From assembly GCF_000739635.1 (NCBI RefSeq), contig NZ_BATQ01000171.1:62001-126000 (forward strand): a stretch of DNA of 64,000 nt, written 5' to 3'. The DNA is from Verrucomicrobium sp. BvORR034. GTDB lineage: Bacteria; Verrucomicrobiota; Verrucomicrobiia; Verrucomicrobiales; Verrucomicrobiaceae. Of the stretch, positions 50,252 through 58,746 are shown piece after piece. Made by a program: the position numbers and the translations under genes. Below the pieces are notes generated by a model. That model saw nothing but the letters and a program-made list of their open reading frames with translations, made no database searches and was not told where the DNA came from. Position 1 is the stretch's first letter. Each line of letters starts with the position of its first letter.

Positions 50252-51187
50252 ATGAAACGTCTCCTCGCCGGAATCATTGCCCTTTTCTCCGGGCTGGCCT
50301 CTCTGAAGGCCGCCCCCACTTTTGAGTTTCAAGACCACGATCGCGTCATTCTCCTGGGAGGCACCCTCGTTGAGCGGGAGCAGAAGTACGGCTTCCTGGA
50401 GTCCGCCCTGACCCTTGCCGCTGGCGAAAGCAAGCACCTGAGCTTCCGCAACCTGGGCTGGAGCGGGGACACCGTCTTTGGCCATGCCCGGTCCTATTTT
50501 GGCCCGCCCAAGGAGGGGCTGGAACGGCTGAGCCGCCATGTGGAGCAGATCAAACCCACGGTTCTGATCGCCTGCTACGGGGCAGACCTCCCCTTTGAAG
50601 GCCTCATCAAGATGCCAGAGTTCATTTCCGGCTACCGGGAGATGCTGGACCTCGTGCGCGCCAAGAGCCCGAAGGTCCGCGTCATCATCATCGCCCCTCC
50701 GCCCCTGGAGAACCTGGGCGCTCCGTTGCCGGACCTCACCGCCGCCAACAAGAAGATGGAAGCGGTGCGCAATGCGCTGAAGGAGTTCGCAGGTAAACAG
50801 GCCGCCACCTTTGTGGACAGCTATGAACTCATGGGCGGTGCCAGCAAACAACGCCCTGAGCACCCGCTCACCGACAACGGCATCCATTATGGTGAGGCAG
50901 GCTACCGCGCCTGGGCCTCAAAGATCGTCGAGGGCCTCGGCTTGACCGCCCCCAAGCTGCCCCCGGCGGCCGTGGATCCGCTCCGCCAGACCGTCATCAA
51001 GAAGGACCAGCTCTTCTTCAACCGCTGGCGCCCGGCCAACGAGACCTACCTCTATGGATTCCGGAAACACGAACAAGGGCAGAACGCCGCTGAAATCGAG
51101 CGCTTTGACCCCCTGGTGACGGCGGAGGACGACAAGATCCACGAGCAAAAGGTGGCGGCACTGGAAGCCGCAAAACGACTTCCCTAA
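50252..51187 (+). CDS. SGNH-fold hydrolase-like exported protein
   Basis: ATG 50252 gives a signal peptide (MKRLLAGIIALFSGLASLKA-A) and 311 residues. The SGNH blocks are visible: block I VILLGGTLVEREQ, block II GWSGDTVFG, block III VLIACYGADL, and block V DNGIHYGEAGY with the catalytic His. The block I serine is replaced by Gly-Thr (LGGTLVE), as seen in many planctomycete members; the nucleophile is thus unclear. The open frame from 50039 lies in the preceding gene and is not used. Followed after 101 bases by the PVC heme-binding protein; these two are commonly adjacent in this phylum. Confidence 0.78.
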   Translation: MKRLLAGIIALFSGLASLKAAPTFEFQDHDRVILLGGTLVEREQKYGFLESALTLAAGESKHLSFRNLGWSGDTVFGHARSYFGPPKEGLERLSRHVEQIKPTVLIACYGADLPFEGLIKMPEFISGYREMLDLVRAKSPKVRVIIIAPPPLENLGAPLPDLTAANKKMEAVRNALKEFAGKQAATFVDSYELMGGASKQRPEHPLTDNGIHYGEAGYRAWASKIVEGLGLTAPKLPPAAVDPLRQTVIKKDQLFFNRWRPANETYLYGFRKHEQGQNAAEIERFDPLVTAEDDKIHEQKVAALEAAKRLP

Positions 51188-51288
51188 CCCTCTGCTCCGG
51201 CAGCGCTCCCTGCGCCCTGCCGGCTGACTTCCGCGTCTGCGCCCTCATTTGGGCCCTTACCCTGTACTGACCGTTTTTTGATTCGACT

Positions 51289-54200
51289 ATGAAGTATTCC
51301 GCATCGCTCCTGCTGGCCGCCTCCCTGGTCCAGCTGACTTATGCCTCGCAGCCCAAATCCATGGCTGACCTTCCTGACCCCTCCGTGGAGGCAGAGAAGG
51401 CCGCCTTTGTGGTGCCAGAGGGCTACGAAATCTCCCTCTGGGCAGGTGAACCCCTGGTCCGCAAGCCCGTGCAGATGAACTGGGATGCCCAGGGCCGTCT
51501 CTGGGTGGTGAGCAGCGTCACCTACCCGCAGATCAAGCCCGGCGATGACCCCATCGACCAGATCGTGGTGCTTGAAGACACGGACAAGGACGGCAAAGCG
51601 GACAAGAGCACCGTCTTCGCCAGCGATCTGCAGATCCCCACCGCCGTGATCCCGGCAGATGGTGGCTGCTATGTGGCCAACTCCACGGAAATTCTCTTTC
51701 TCAAGGACACCAATGGGGACCTGAAGGCCGACGAGCGGCAGGTGGTGCTGAGCGGCTTCGGCACCGAGGACACTCACCACCTCGTCCACACCTTCCGCCA
51801 TGGTCCAGACGGGCAGATGCACTTTAACCAGAGCATCTACATCCACAGCCACATTGAGACCCCATGGGGCCTGCGCCGTCTCATGGGCGGCGGCGTCTGG
51901 GAGTTTCGTCCAGAGACCCGGAAACTGGAAATCATCGCCAAGGGCCTGATCAATCCCTGGGGTTATGAGTTCGACCGCTGGGGCCAGAGCTTTGCCACGG
52001 ACGGCGCCGGCAGCGAGGGCATCAACTACATCTTCCCCGGAGCGGTGTTCGCCACCAGCCCGGGTGCCAAACGCATTGTTAAGGGTCTGAACCCCGGCCA
52101 GCCCAAACAGTGCGGTCTGGAGATCATCGAAGACTCCCACTTCCCGGATGACTGGCAGGGCACCCTGGTGACCTGCGACTTCCGCGGCAACCGCGTCAAT
52201 CGCTTCCACCTCACCGAGAGTGGCAGCAGCTACGTCAGCAAGCAACTCCCCGATGTGCTCGCCAGCACCCATCGCGGCTTCCGCCCCATCGACGTGCGCA
52301 CCGGTCCGGATGGCGCCCTCTACATCGCTGACTGGTTCAACCCCATCATCCAGCACGGTGAGGTGGATTTCCGCGATCCCCGTCGCGACCGTGTGAACGG
52401 CCGCATCTGGAAACTCACGGCCAAAGATCGCAAATTGAGCACCAGCCCGGATTTCGCGAAGGCAGAAACTCCCGCGCTGCTGGAAGAGCTGAAGAGCCCC
52501 CGCCGATGGAATCGCCTCTTCGCCAAGCGCGAACTCCGCACCCGTGAACCCCAGCTGACCCTGGCATCGATCGACGAATGGGCACTGGCGTTGAAGAAGG
52601 AAGATCCCAACTACTGGAACAACCTCCTGGAAGCCGCCTGGGCCCGGGAAACGCTCAACGCCTGCTCCCCTGCCCTCGTTCGTCAGCTCCTCGGCTCCCC
52701 GGATCATCGCATCCGCGCTGGTGCCCTTGGCATCCTGCGCCATCGCCTGACGGAGTTTCCTGATACCGATGCCCTCCTTGCCACCGCCATTGGCGATGAC
52801 AACGCGCAGGTCCGTCTCTGGGCCGTGGCCATCGCTCGCGACATGTTCAAGCCCCAGGCCCTGGAAGTGGCGCTTCGGGCTCTGGACAAGCCGGTGGATG
52901 AGAGCATTGATTTTCTCCTCGAACTCACCGCGCGTGAACAGGCAGACATCTGGCTGCCCGTGTTCGTGAATGGCGGCATCAAGCTCGACGCCAATCCCAA
53001 GCATCTCGTGTACGCCCTGAAGGCCACCGGTCGTCCGGAGGCCCTGCCTCCGCTGATCAAGGCCCTCGGCAGTGGCAAGCTCGCCGAAGAAGACGCCGCG
53101 GCGGTGCTCGCCATGGTGGGTGACGTGGCCAGCCCTGAGGAGCTCAGCCAGCTCTTCCCCATCTTCAAAAGCGAGTCCGCGAAGACACGCCGCGTGGGCA
53201 TTCTGGACGCCTTCATCAAGGCCGGACAACGCAAAGCCACGCCGGATGCCGCCGCCGCCCTGAAGGATCTCCTCACCGCTCTCATCAGCGGCACTCCTGA
53301 CGACGCGGACCTCGCAGCGCGTGGCGCCTTGCTGGCAGGCCTCTGGAAGCAGGAGCCCCTGCGTAGCCGGCTCGAGGAAATCGCAAGCGGCGACAAGACG
53401 TCTGCTGCGCTTCGCGACAGTGCCATCAAAGGCCTGGTGTACCTCGGCGGTGAACCCACGAAAAATTACCTTCAGACACTGGCTTCCGGGGACAAGGCCG
53501 TGGGTACTCGCGCCTCTGCCCTCTCTGGACTTTCCGAGCTTTCCCCGCCCCTCGCGGCGAAGCTCGCCGTTCAGTTCCTTGGCACCGCCAAGTCCGTGGA
53601 TGAAGCCCGCCCCGTGCTGGAGGCGTTCTTGAAGAACAAGCATCTCCCGGTGCTGCTCGCCAATGAGCTGAAGGACAAACAGGTGCCCGACTTCGTCGCG
53701 GTGGAAGGCATCCGCATGGCCAGCTCACGCGGCCTGCAGTCTCTGATTGAGGAATCGCTGCGCAAGGCGGGTGGTGTGAAACAGATGGACCGCCCCCTCA
53801 CCCCTGAGGAAATGCATGCCCTGGTCACCAAGGTGCAGGCCCAAGGCAACGCCGCCCGCGGGGAGGACGTGTACCGCCGCCAGCAACTGCTCTGCATGAG
53901 CTGCCACGCCATCGGCGAGAGCGGTGGCCTCATCGGCCCCAACATGGTGAGCCTTGGCTCCAGCGCCCCGGTGGACTACATCATCGAGTCTCTCCTCGAA
54001 CCTTCCAAAAAGGTCAAGGAAGGCTACCACATGACCATGATCACCACCAAGGCCGGACAGGTGGTCGCGGGAGGCATTGTGCAGGACGGGGATGAGGTGG
54101 TGGTGCGTGATGCCGCCAACCAGTTCCACAAGGTGGCCAAGGGCGACATCGCCCAGAAGATCATCAGCCCTGTCTCTATGATGCCCCCTGGCCTCACCGC

Positions 54201-54726
54201 CAGCCTTCGTGAAGACGAGTTTGTGGATCTGGTAAAGTTCCTCTCAGAACTGGGCCGTGAGGGCGACTACAAGACGCAGCCCAACCGCTACGTCCGCACC
54301 TGGCGCACCATGGGCAAGATCGAGCAGGCCGACAACGACCACGTGCGTCACGTGGGCCTCCAGGCCCTGAGCGACCGCAAGTACGCCTACCCCTGGCAGA
54401 TGACTCTGAGCAAGGTCAACGGCGACCTTCCGCTCGGCGAACTGCCGATCGCTGCGAAGATGTACCCCATCTTCCCGCGCATCGCCCAGTTTGATCTCCA
54501 GCTGGACGCTGACGGCCCCGTGACACTCGGCCTGCCCGCCACGCCCGGTCTGGTGCTGGTGGTGGATGAGCAGAAGTTCGAGGAAGTCACCCCGCAGATG
54601 AAGCTCGACCTGAAGGCGGGCAAACATGTCGTGACCGTGCTCGTGCCCAAGTCCGCTGGCGATGTCAGCGCCCTGCGGGTGGAACTGCTGGAAGGAGCCG
54701 CCAAGGTGGTCACCACCCTCCAGTAA
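51289..54726 (+). CDS. PVC-type heme-binding CxxCH protein (membrane-bound dehydrogenase-like, HEAT repeats)
   Basis: A 1145-residue exported protein typical of Planctomycetota and Verrucomicrobiota. A signal peptide (SLLLAASLVQLTYAS) precedes a beta-propeller dehydrogenase-like domain (about 30-400; GYEISLWAGEPLVRKPVQMN, NWDAQGRLWVVS, TGPDGALYIADWFNP). The middle holds HEAT-like repeats. A cytochrome c segment has LLCMSCHAIGES (CxxCH from Cys869) and GLIGPNMVSLGSS, then QKIISPVSMMPPGL with the distal Met. A C-terminal region follows. The role is presumed electron transfer from sugar or alcohol oxidation at the envelope; substrate unknown. Confidence 0.9.
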   Translation: MKYSASLLLAASLVQLTYASQPKSMADLPDPSVEAEKAAFVVPEGYEISLWAGEPLVRKPVQMNWDAQGRLWVVSSVTYPQIKPGDDPIDQIVVLEDTDKDGKADKSTVFASDLQIPTAVIPADGGCYVANSTEILFLKDTNGDLKADERQVVLSGFGTEDTHHLVHTFRHGPDGQMHFNQSIYIHSHIETPWGLRRLMGGGVWEFRPETRKLEIIAKGLINPWGYEFDRWGQSFATDGAGSEGINYIFPGAVFATSPGAKRIVKGLNPGQPKQCGLEIIEDSHFPDDWQGTLVTCDFRGNRVNRFHLTESGSSYVSKQLPDVLASTHRGFRPIDVRTGPDGALYIADWFNPIIQHGEVDFRDPRRDRVNGRIWKLTAKDRKLSTSPDFAKAETPALLEELKSPRRWNRLFAKRELRTREPQLTLASIDEWALALKKEDPNYWNNLLEAAWARETLNACSPALVRQLLGSPDHRIRAGALGILRHRLTEFPDTDALLATAIGDDNAQVRLWAVAIARDMFKPQALEVALRALDKPVDESIDFLLELTAREQADIWLPVFVNGGIKLDANPKHLVYALKATGRPEALPPLIKALGSGKLAEEDAAAVLAMVGDVASPEELSQLFPIFKSESAKTRRVGILDAFIKAGQRKATPDAAAALKDLLTALISGTPDDADLAARGALLAGLWKQEPLRSRLEEIASGDKTSAALRDSAIKGLVYLGGEPTKNYLQTLASGDKAVGTRASALSGLSELSPPLAAKLAVQFLGTAKSVDEARPVLEAFLKNKHLPVLLANELKDKQVPDFVAVEGIRMASSRGLQSLIEESLRKAGGVKQMDRPLTPEEMHALVTKVQAQGNAARGEDVYRRQQLLCMSCHAIGESGGLIGPNMVSLGSSAPVDYIIESLLEPSKKVKEGYHMTMITTKAGQVVAGGIVQDGDEVVVRDAANQFHKVAKGDIAQKIISPVSMMPPGLTASLREDEFVDLVKFLSELGREGDYKTQPNRYVRTWRTMGKIEQADNDHVRHVGLQALSDRKYAYPWQMTLSKVNGDLPLGELPIAAKMYPIFPRIAQFDLQLDADGPVTLGLPATPGLVLVVDEQKFEEVTPQMKLDLKAGKHVVTVLVPKSAGDVSALRVELLEGAAKVVTTLQ

Positions 54727-54744
54727 ACTGAGTCGTTCCGCTTC

Positions 54745-55320
54745 ATGAATCTCTCCCACCTGCCGTCCGGCCTTGTCGTCCGCGAATACACTCCGGATGA
54801 CAAGGAGGCCTGTCTGGACATCTATCGTTCCAATGAGGACCTGCTGCCCGCCGACCTGATCGAGGCGTATGCAGACTGGCTGGACATGGGCACGTCCTAC
54901 ATGCTGGTGATCGAGCAGGGGGGCGAGGTGCTGGCCTGTGGCGGGCTGGAGATTGACGGAAGTAAAAATTCCAACCAGATCAACTGCGGCCAGGTGCGGC
55001 GCTCGCATCACCGCAAGGGGCTGGGCACCCTGCTCAACCTCACCCGCCTGGCCCTGGTGCCCCAGGACCATGACCCCGCATTCGTCGGCATGGAGACCAG
55101 CGTGCTCAACGAGCCGTTCTTCAACAAGTTCGGCTTCGAGCGCCTCAACAAACCCGTGAGCCGCTACGCCGGCGCTTCTTATTTCCTCGACATGGGAATG
55201 TGGCTTCCCGCCAGCCAGAAACAGGAGCTGCTGACCCTGTTGAAATCACTGCCCGTGGATTTCCGCGTGGACTTTGAAGAGTCCATGGTCGGGGCGGCGG
55301 AGGGAGAAGAGAAAGAATAA
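54745..55320 (+). CDS. GNAT-family N-acetyltransferase
   Basis: 191 residues. GNAT motif A is visible as QVRRSHHRKGLGTLLNLTRLA (R/K-x-x-G-L-G), with an early VVREYTPDDKEACLDIYRSN and a later AFVGMETSVLNEPFFNKFGF, typical of the family fold. A short acidic tail (GAAEGEEKE) ends it. It follows the large heme protein by 18 bases and may be cotranscribed, although no functional link is clear. Confidence 0.8.
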   Translation: MNLSHLPSGLVVREYTPDDKEACLDIYRSNEDLLPADLIEAYADWLDMGTSYMLVIEQGGEVLACGGLEIDGSKNSNQINCGQVRRSHHRKGLGTLLNLTRLALVPQDHDPAFVGMETSVLNEPFFNKFGFERLNKPVSRYAGASYFLDMGMWLPASQKQELLTLLKSLPVDFRVDFEESMVGAAEGEEKE

Positions 55321-55865
55321 CGTAGCGACTGGCGCCGTTGCGAAGGTTGTGCTGCCATCTTCCCTGAAGAGAATGCGTACACCACCAGCCCAATGTTGGA
55401 CGAGCCTTGAGCGAGTCTAAGTTTGGCTTGTGGCCACATCTTCTTCGAGGAAGAGCTTCTATCAGATGGCAGGCTTGGTTTGGGCGCCGATGCCCGGCCT
55501 GATATCGGAGAGCGCAGTGAAGAGCCAGCATGTCCTCGATGTTTTTCCGCAACACCCTCCGCTCCCAAACCCGACGGGGACCGTCGGACTACTCCGCAGC
55601 ATCGCCACAGGGGTAGTCCGACAGTCTCTGTCGGCACAGTCGCCGCAGGATTGCAGGTCCAAATCACCGATCCCCATTTCCCGCAGCAGCGCTCTCCGCT
55701 CTACCATCTCGCTGACAACTGGGAGCGTTGCTGCCGAAGCTCTGTTCGTAGTTCAAACTGCCTCAGATGGCCTGTCGTGAACGGAGGTAAACCAAAGGTT
55801 GAACTACGAACAGTTGCCTTCGGAGATGCGCATTCTGGGTCTCGCGCTACTTGCCCCCAGAACAA
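55321..55865. repeat. Cluster of dispersed repeats (no gene)
   Basis: Holds hairpin-family copy F (55389-55426) followed by TCTTCGAGGAAGAGCTT; an inverted pair GTCGGACTAC (55583-55592) / GTAGTCCGAC (55613-55622) with CCGACAG-tct-CTGTCGG next to it, shared with 20069-20180; and a perfect 15-base inverted pair CTGTTCGTAGTTCAA (55742-55756) / TTGAACTACGAACAG (55799-55813) enclosing 42 bases, with CCGAAG/CTTCGG further out. Confidence 0.7.
55389..55426. repeat. Dispersed hairpin repeat, copy F
   Basis: CCCAATGTTGGACGAGCCTT and GAGCGAGTCTAAGTTTGG form an imperfect palindrome; the flank to the right matches that of copy E. Confidence 0.75.
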
Positions 55866-55866
55866 A

Positions 55867-55903
55867 AAAATCCCCGCCAAGATCAGATCTGGCGGGGATT
55901 TGA
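55867..55903 (-). terminator. Intrinsic terminator of the minus-strand envelope operon
   Basis: On the minus strand, CAAATCCCCGCCAGATCTGA leads a stem with TGGCGGGGATTTTTTTGTT. The stem (ATCCCCGCCA/TGGCGGGGAT) has no mismatch and ends in a T-run. It is 26 bases beyond the small lipoprotein stop. Confidence 0.9.
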
Positions 55904-55928
55904 AAGGTCTTAACTTGCGAGACTCAGA

Positions 55929-56132
55929 CTATCGGCTCTGTGGCATCATGCGGCCCATGCCAGCGCTGCTCTCGAAGGACCGGGGACGGTTCCAAGGCAG
56001 GCCGCTCAAGTCTTCACTCGGCGGCACCGCTTTCTTCTTCTTTTTCGCCGGCTCCGTAGTTCCGCAGCTCACGGTGGCAACCAAGGCGCCACACAACACG
56101 ATTTTCGACAGGAGACAAAGAGTCCGCTTCAT
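55929..56132 (-). CDS. Small lipoprotein, unknown function
   Basis: 67 residues: a signal peptide (LLSKIVLCGALVATVSC) with lipobox VSCG, then a Lys-rich stretch (PAKKKKKAVPPSED) and a Pro/Arg-rich tail (LPWNRPRSFESSAGMGRM). No family known. Last gene before the strong terminator at 55867, and 90 bases after the coiled-coil gene, so it is probably in the same transcript. The basic stretch could bind acidic wall polymer or anchor to it. Confidence 0.72.
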   Translation of the reverse strand: MKRTLCLLSKIVLCGALVATVSCGTTEPAKKKKKAVPPSEDLSGLPWNRPRSFESSAGMGRMMPQSR

Positions 56133-56222
56133 GGAGAATCAGGTAGCCAGAATTGAGATGGCTTCAAGGGGCATTTGATGTCATTGCCCCCAGTCGGTCC
56201 ATTCACCGTCAGGCCTTGCAGC

Positions 56223-57008
56223 TTAGCGGTAGAGGGTCTCAAGGATCACGCGATCGCCAGGGGCGACCGAGAGACCGGAGCGAAGGGACTTCTGGTCGAT
56301 GTTAGCCACAGTCTTGGAGCCTGCGATGGAGACAATCTTCAGCTTGCCAATGGTCTGGGTGCCGCGAGTCACCAACAGGGAGGTCTCAGGCGTGATGCCC
56401 TTGTCCGTACCGCCATCCACCACCACGAAACCCCAATCGTTGTTCACGGCGATGATCGTGGACACAAGGGAGTTGCGATCAAATGACTTCTTGCGGGCCT
56501 CGATGCGCTCTTTGATGTCGTTGACGGTGTCCTGCACCTTTTTGAGCTCGCCATCTTTGGCGGTCACCTGCTCCTGGATCTTGGCCACCTGGGCCTCACC
56601 GTCGGCGATGCTCTGCTTGAGCTTGTTAATGTCTTCGTTGATCGTTTCCACCGAGAAGCCAGGAGGGATGTTGGTCAGCTCCTGCTTGTAGGCGTTGATC
56701 TTCTCCTGGGCGACCTTCAACTGGTCCTGGGAGCGATCAGCTTCCGCCTGGACGTTGCGCAGCTTGATTTTGGCCTGGTTAAGACGCTCGGTCTCATTGG
56801 TGATTTCTCCGGTAACCTTGTCAACATCGCCCTGGAGGCCCACCACGATGCCGGCCTCGTTCTTCAACTTGACCATCTCGGACTTCGTGGAGGCATCGGC
56901 CGCCTGACGTTCCTGACGGGCTTTGACAAATGTATCGCGATTCTGGTAGCTGAAAAATCCTGCTACCACCATCACGACGGCACTGAGTAGGAAAAGAACT
57001 TTGGTCAT
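56223..57008 (-). CDS. Membrane-anchored coiled-coil protein with C-terminal SH3-like domain (paralogue 1)
   Basis: 261 residues: an N-terminal anchor (MTKVLFLLSAVVMVVAGFFS), a coiled coil of about 140 residues rich in Lys, Glu and Gln (ETERLNQAKIKLRNVQAEAD, QLKVAQEKINAYKQEL, INKLKQSIADGEAQVAKIQE), and a beta-rich end (IIAVNNDWGFVVVDGGTDKG, SLLVTRGTQTIGKLKIVSI, GLSVAPGDRVILE). The end matches that of the next-upstream gene (57084) in order: G-F-V-V, a G-x-x-x-G turn, V-x-R-G, G-K/A-K-L-K and a final S-GD. Role unknown; a periplasmic spacer or wall-contact protein is plausible. Confidence 0.75.
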   Translation of the reverse strand: MTKVLFLLSAVVMVVAGFFSYQNRDTFVKARQERQAADASTKSEMVKLKNEAGIVVGLQGDVDKVTGEITNETERLNQAKIKLRNVQAEADRSQDQLKVAQEKINAYKQELTNIPPGFSVETINEDINKLKQSIADGEAQVAKIQEQVTAKDGELKKVQDTVNDIKERIEARKKSFDRNSLVSTIIAVNNDWGFVVVDGGTDKGITPETSLLVTRGTQTIGKLKIVSIAGSKTVANIDQKSLRSGLSVAPGDRVILETLYR

Positions 57009-57083
57009 GGTGTTGCTGCTGTCGGGGCTGGAAGAATATCAAGTACAGGGGCGGAAATGCAGTCAGGCCTCGTAGAGATCAGA

Positions 57084-58157
57084 TCAGGGCTTGGGAGCGA
57101 ATGGGTCCATCGTGGCCGGGGCGGCAGGCGTCGTGCCAGCTGGCGGGGCGAAGGGGTCGGCTGCGGCCGGGGCCATTGGGGCGGCAGGAGCTGCCGGAGC
57201 CGCACCAGGAGCGGGTGCGAAAGGATCAGCACCACCAGGGGCCATCGGAGCAGGCGCAGGAGCGGGAGCCGCACCAGGAGCACCGCCGAAAGGATCGGCA
57301 CCACCAGGTGCCATCGGGGCGGGAGTTGCGGGCTGGGAAGGGTCAGCAGCAGGAGCCGGTGCCGCAGGAGCAGCGGGCTTGGGCACTTCACGGGCGGCCA
57401 CCACGAGGTCGCCGGAGCGGATGGATTCGCCAGGGGCGAGGGAGCCAGGAACAAGGTCCGCAACGGACAAGCCCTGCTCCACGTCACGCACCTTGAGCTT
57501 GGCAACGATCGTACGGCCGCGCTTCACATCAAGCATCGCATCAGCGAACATGCCGCTGGCGTTGCCCTTGTTCAGCACCACGAAGCCGAACTCCTGGAAG
57601 GCCTGGGCCACACGGGCGGTGAAGCCGGGCTCCACCACGCCGGAGCGCTGGCGCTTTTCGACATCCTGGAAACGGGTGATTTCAGCCTGCACTTTGCCGA
57701 TCTTTTCATCGGAGAGCGCCAGCTGCTGCTGCTGGTTGGCGATGGCGGCGTCGACGGCTTTTTTCTTCTCGGTTTCTTCCTGAACCGAAGCCAGGAGCTT
57801 CTTCACGTCGCCCACCTTCTTGATCTGGTCTTCAAGCTGCGTGAGCTGCTTGCTCACGTCCTCAAGGTTTTGCTTTACCAGCTCACCTTCCTTGGTCTTG
57901 AGCTCGGTGTCGCCGTCAACTTTCGTCTTCTCAAGCTTCACCTCATCCAGAGCTTTCTTCTGGTCTTCCAACTGCTTGGTCTTGAGCTCTTTCTGGGCGG
58001 TTACCTTCGGAAACTCAGCCTTCACGGCCTTGTTGTTCTCCACGGCCCGCTTGGATTGTTTCAACTCTTCTTCGAGGCTGACCCGATTATTATAGCTGGA
58101 CCATACACCCACAAGGAGGGCGACAGCGGCGAGACCAGAGAGAAGTTTCCAGAGCAT
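57084..58157 (-). CDS. Membrane-anchored coiled-coil protein with SH3-like domain and Pro/Ala repeats (paralogue 2)
   Basis: 357 residues: anchor (LWKLLSGLAAVALLVGVWSSY), a coiled coil of about 170 residues (KTKQLEDQKKALDEVKLEKT, LEDVSKQLTQLEDQIKKVGD), then an SH3-like end (AFQEFGFVVLNKGNASGMF, DVKRGRTIVAKLKVRDV, SIRSGDLVVAAREV), which is related to the C-terminus of the 56223 product. The last 90 residues are Pro/Ala-rich with four spaced DPF motifs (PMAPGGADPF, GGADPFAPAP, AAADPFAPP, TMDPFAPKP). First gene of the envelope operon; about 75 bases before the next. Confidence 0.75.
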   Translation of the reverse strand: MLWKLLSGLAAVALLVGVWSSYNNRVSLEEELKQSKRAVENNKAVKAEFPKVTAQKELKTKQLEDQKKALDEVKLEKTKVDGDTELKTKEGELVKQNLEDVSKQLTQLEDQIKKVGDVKKLLASVQEETEKKKAVDAAIANQQQQLALSDEKIGKVQAEITRFQDVEKRQRSGVVEPGFTARVAQAFQEFGFVVLNKGNASGMFADAMLDVKRGRTIVAKLKVRDVEQGLSVADLVPGSLAPGESIRSGDLVVAAREVPKPAAPAAPAPAADPSQPATPAPMAPGGADPFGGAPGAAPAPAPAPMAPGGADPFAPAPGAAPAAPAAPMAPAAADPFAPPAGTTPAAPATMDPFAPKP

Positions 58158-58328
58158 GGTGACCTAGAGATTGATAAAAAATTCGTGATGCAGTGGTCTT
58201 TCTATCGAAAAGGCCCAATCCACACAACATAAAAGTTCGTTGCGTTAATATGCCTTGAACCTTTTTTTGAAAATCGCAACGCGGCTGTCACTTCCCGTTT
58301 GTATTCAACCCGTCACGTGCCATGCTGC

Positions 58329-58423
58329 GGCCGTCAGGGACCGTGGAGGGCGAGCTGGCGAATCCCGCCAGGGCCGGAAGGCAGCAACGGCAGTCAGTCT
58401 TACTTTGCCGCGGTTCCCTGGCC
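58329..58423 (+). ncRNA. ffs: Signal recognition particle RNA (small bacterial type)
   Basis: The conserved core CCAGGGCCGGAAGGCAGCAA at 58368-58387 carries the GGAA tetraloop of helix 8 and the AGCA side, as in bacterial SRP RNA. The preceding GGCGAATCCCGCCA is the symmetric internal loop area. The ends pair (GGCC...CAGGGACCG with CGGTTCCCTGGCC), giving a hairpin of about 95 bases. It partners Ffh to bring nascent membrane proteins to the translocon. Ends are estimated from pairing. No T-rich terminator follows at once. Confidence 0.92.
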
Positions 58424-58746
58424 TATATTATTAAATGAGGTCGGCATAGGTATTGGCCCCTCGCATACGAGGGCGGAGGAAGCCATCGAAGCCCGATCTT
58501 GGGTTCTCGCCTCAACAGAGCCTCCTTTTTACGCCAACAGAGACCTCGGCGACCCTTCAAACAGAGGCCTAATGGAGAGAATGGTTGCCTGAAATGGGCA
58601 AATTGACCAACACCCCCAGTCTTCATGGTGTCAAAGGCTGCCGGGACAAGAACCACCCCCGTGTTCACGTATGAGTACTTTCCGACCAGATCCGCCCTGT
58701 CTCGAGGGTGGCTGCGCTCGGGACTCCCCGCGCCCGCTGTCTAACC
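58424..58746. other. Spacer between SRP RNA and the PSD1 gene
   Basis: About 320 bases without a gene. A CCCTCG-cata-CGAGGG hairpin lies near 58457-58473, possibly helping to end SRP RNA transcription. Nothing else recognised. Confidence 0.4.

Noticed and set aside
51184-53643. A minus-strand open frame of 819 codons opposite the heme protein
   Set aside because: It lies wholly antisense to a clear gene and its composition reflects third-codon GC bias.
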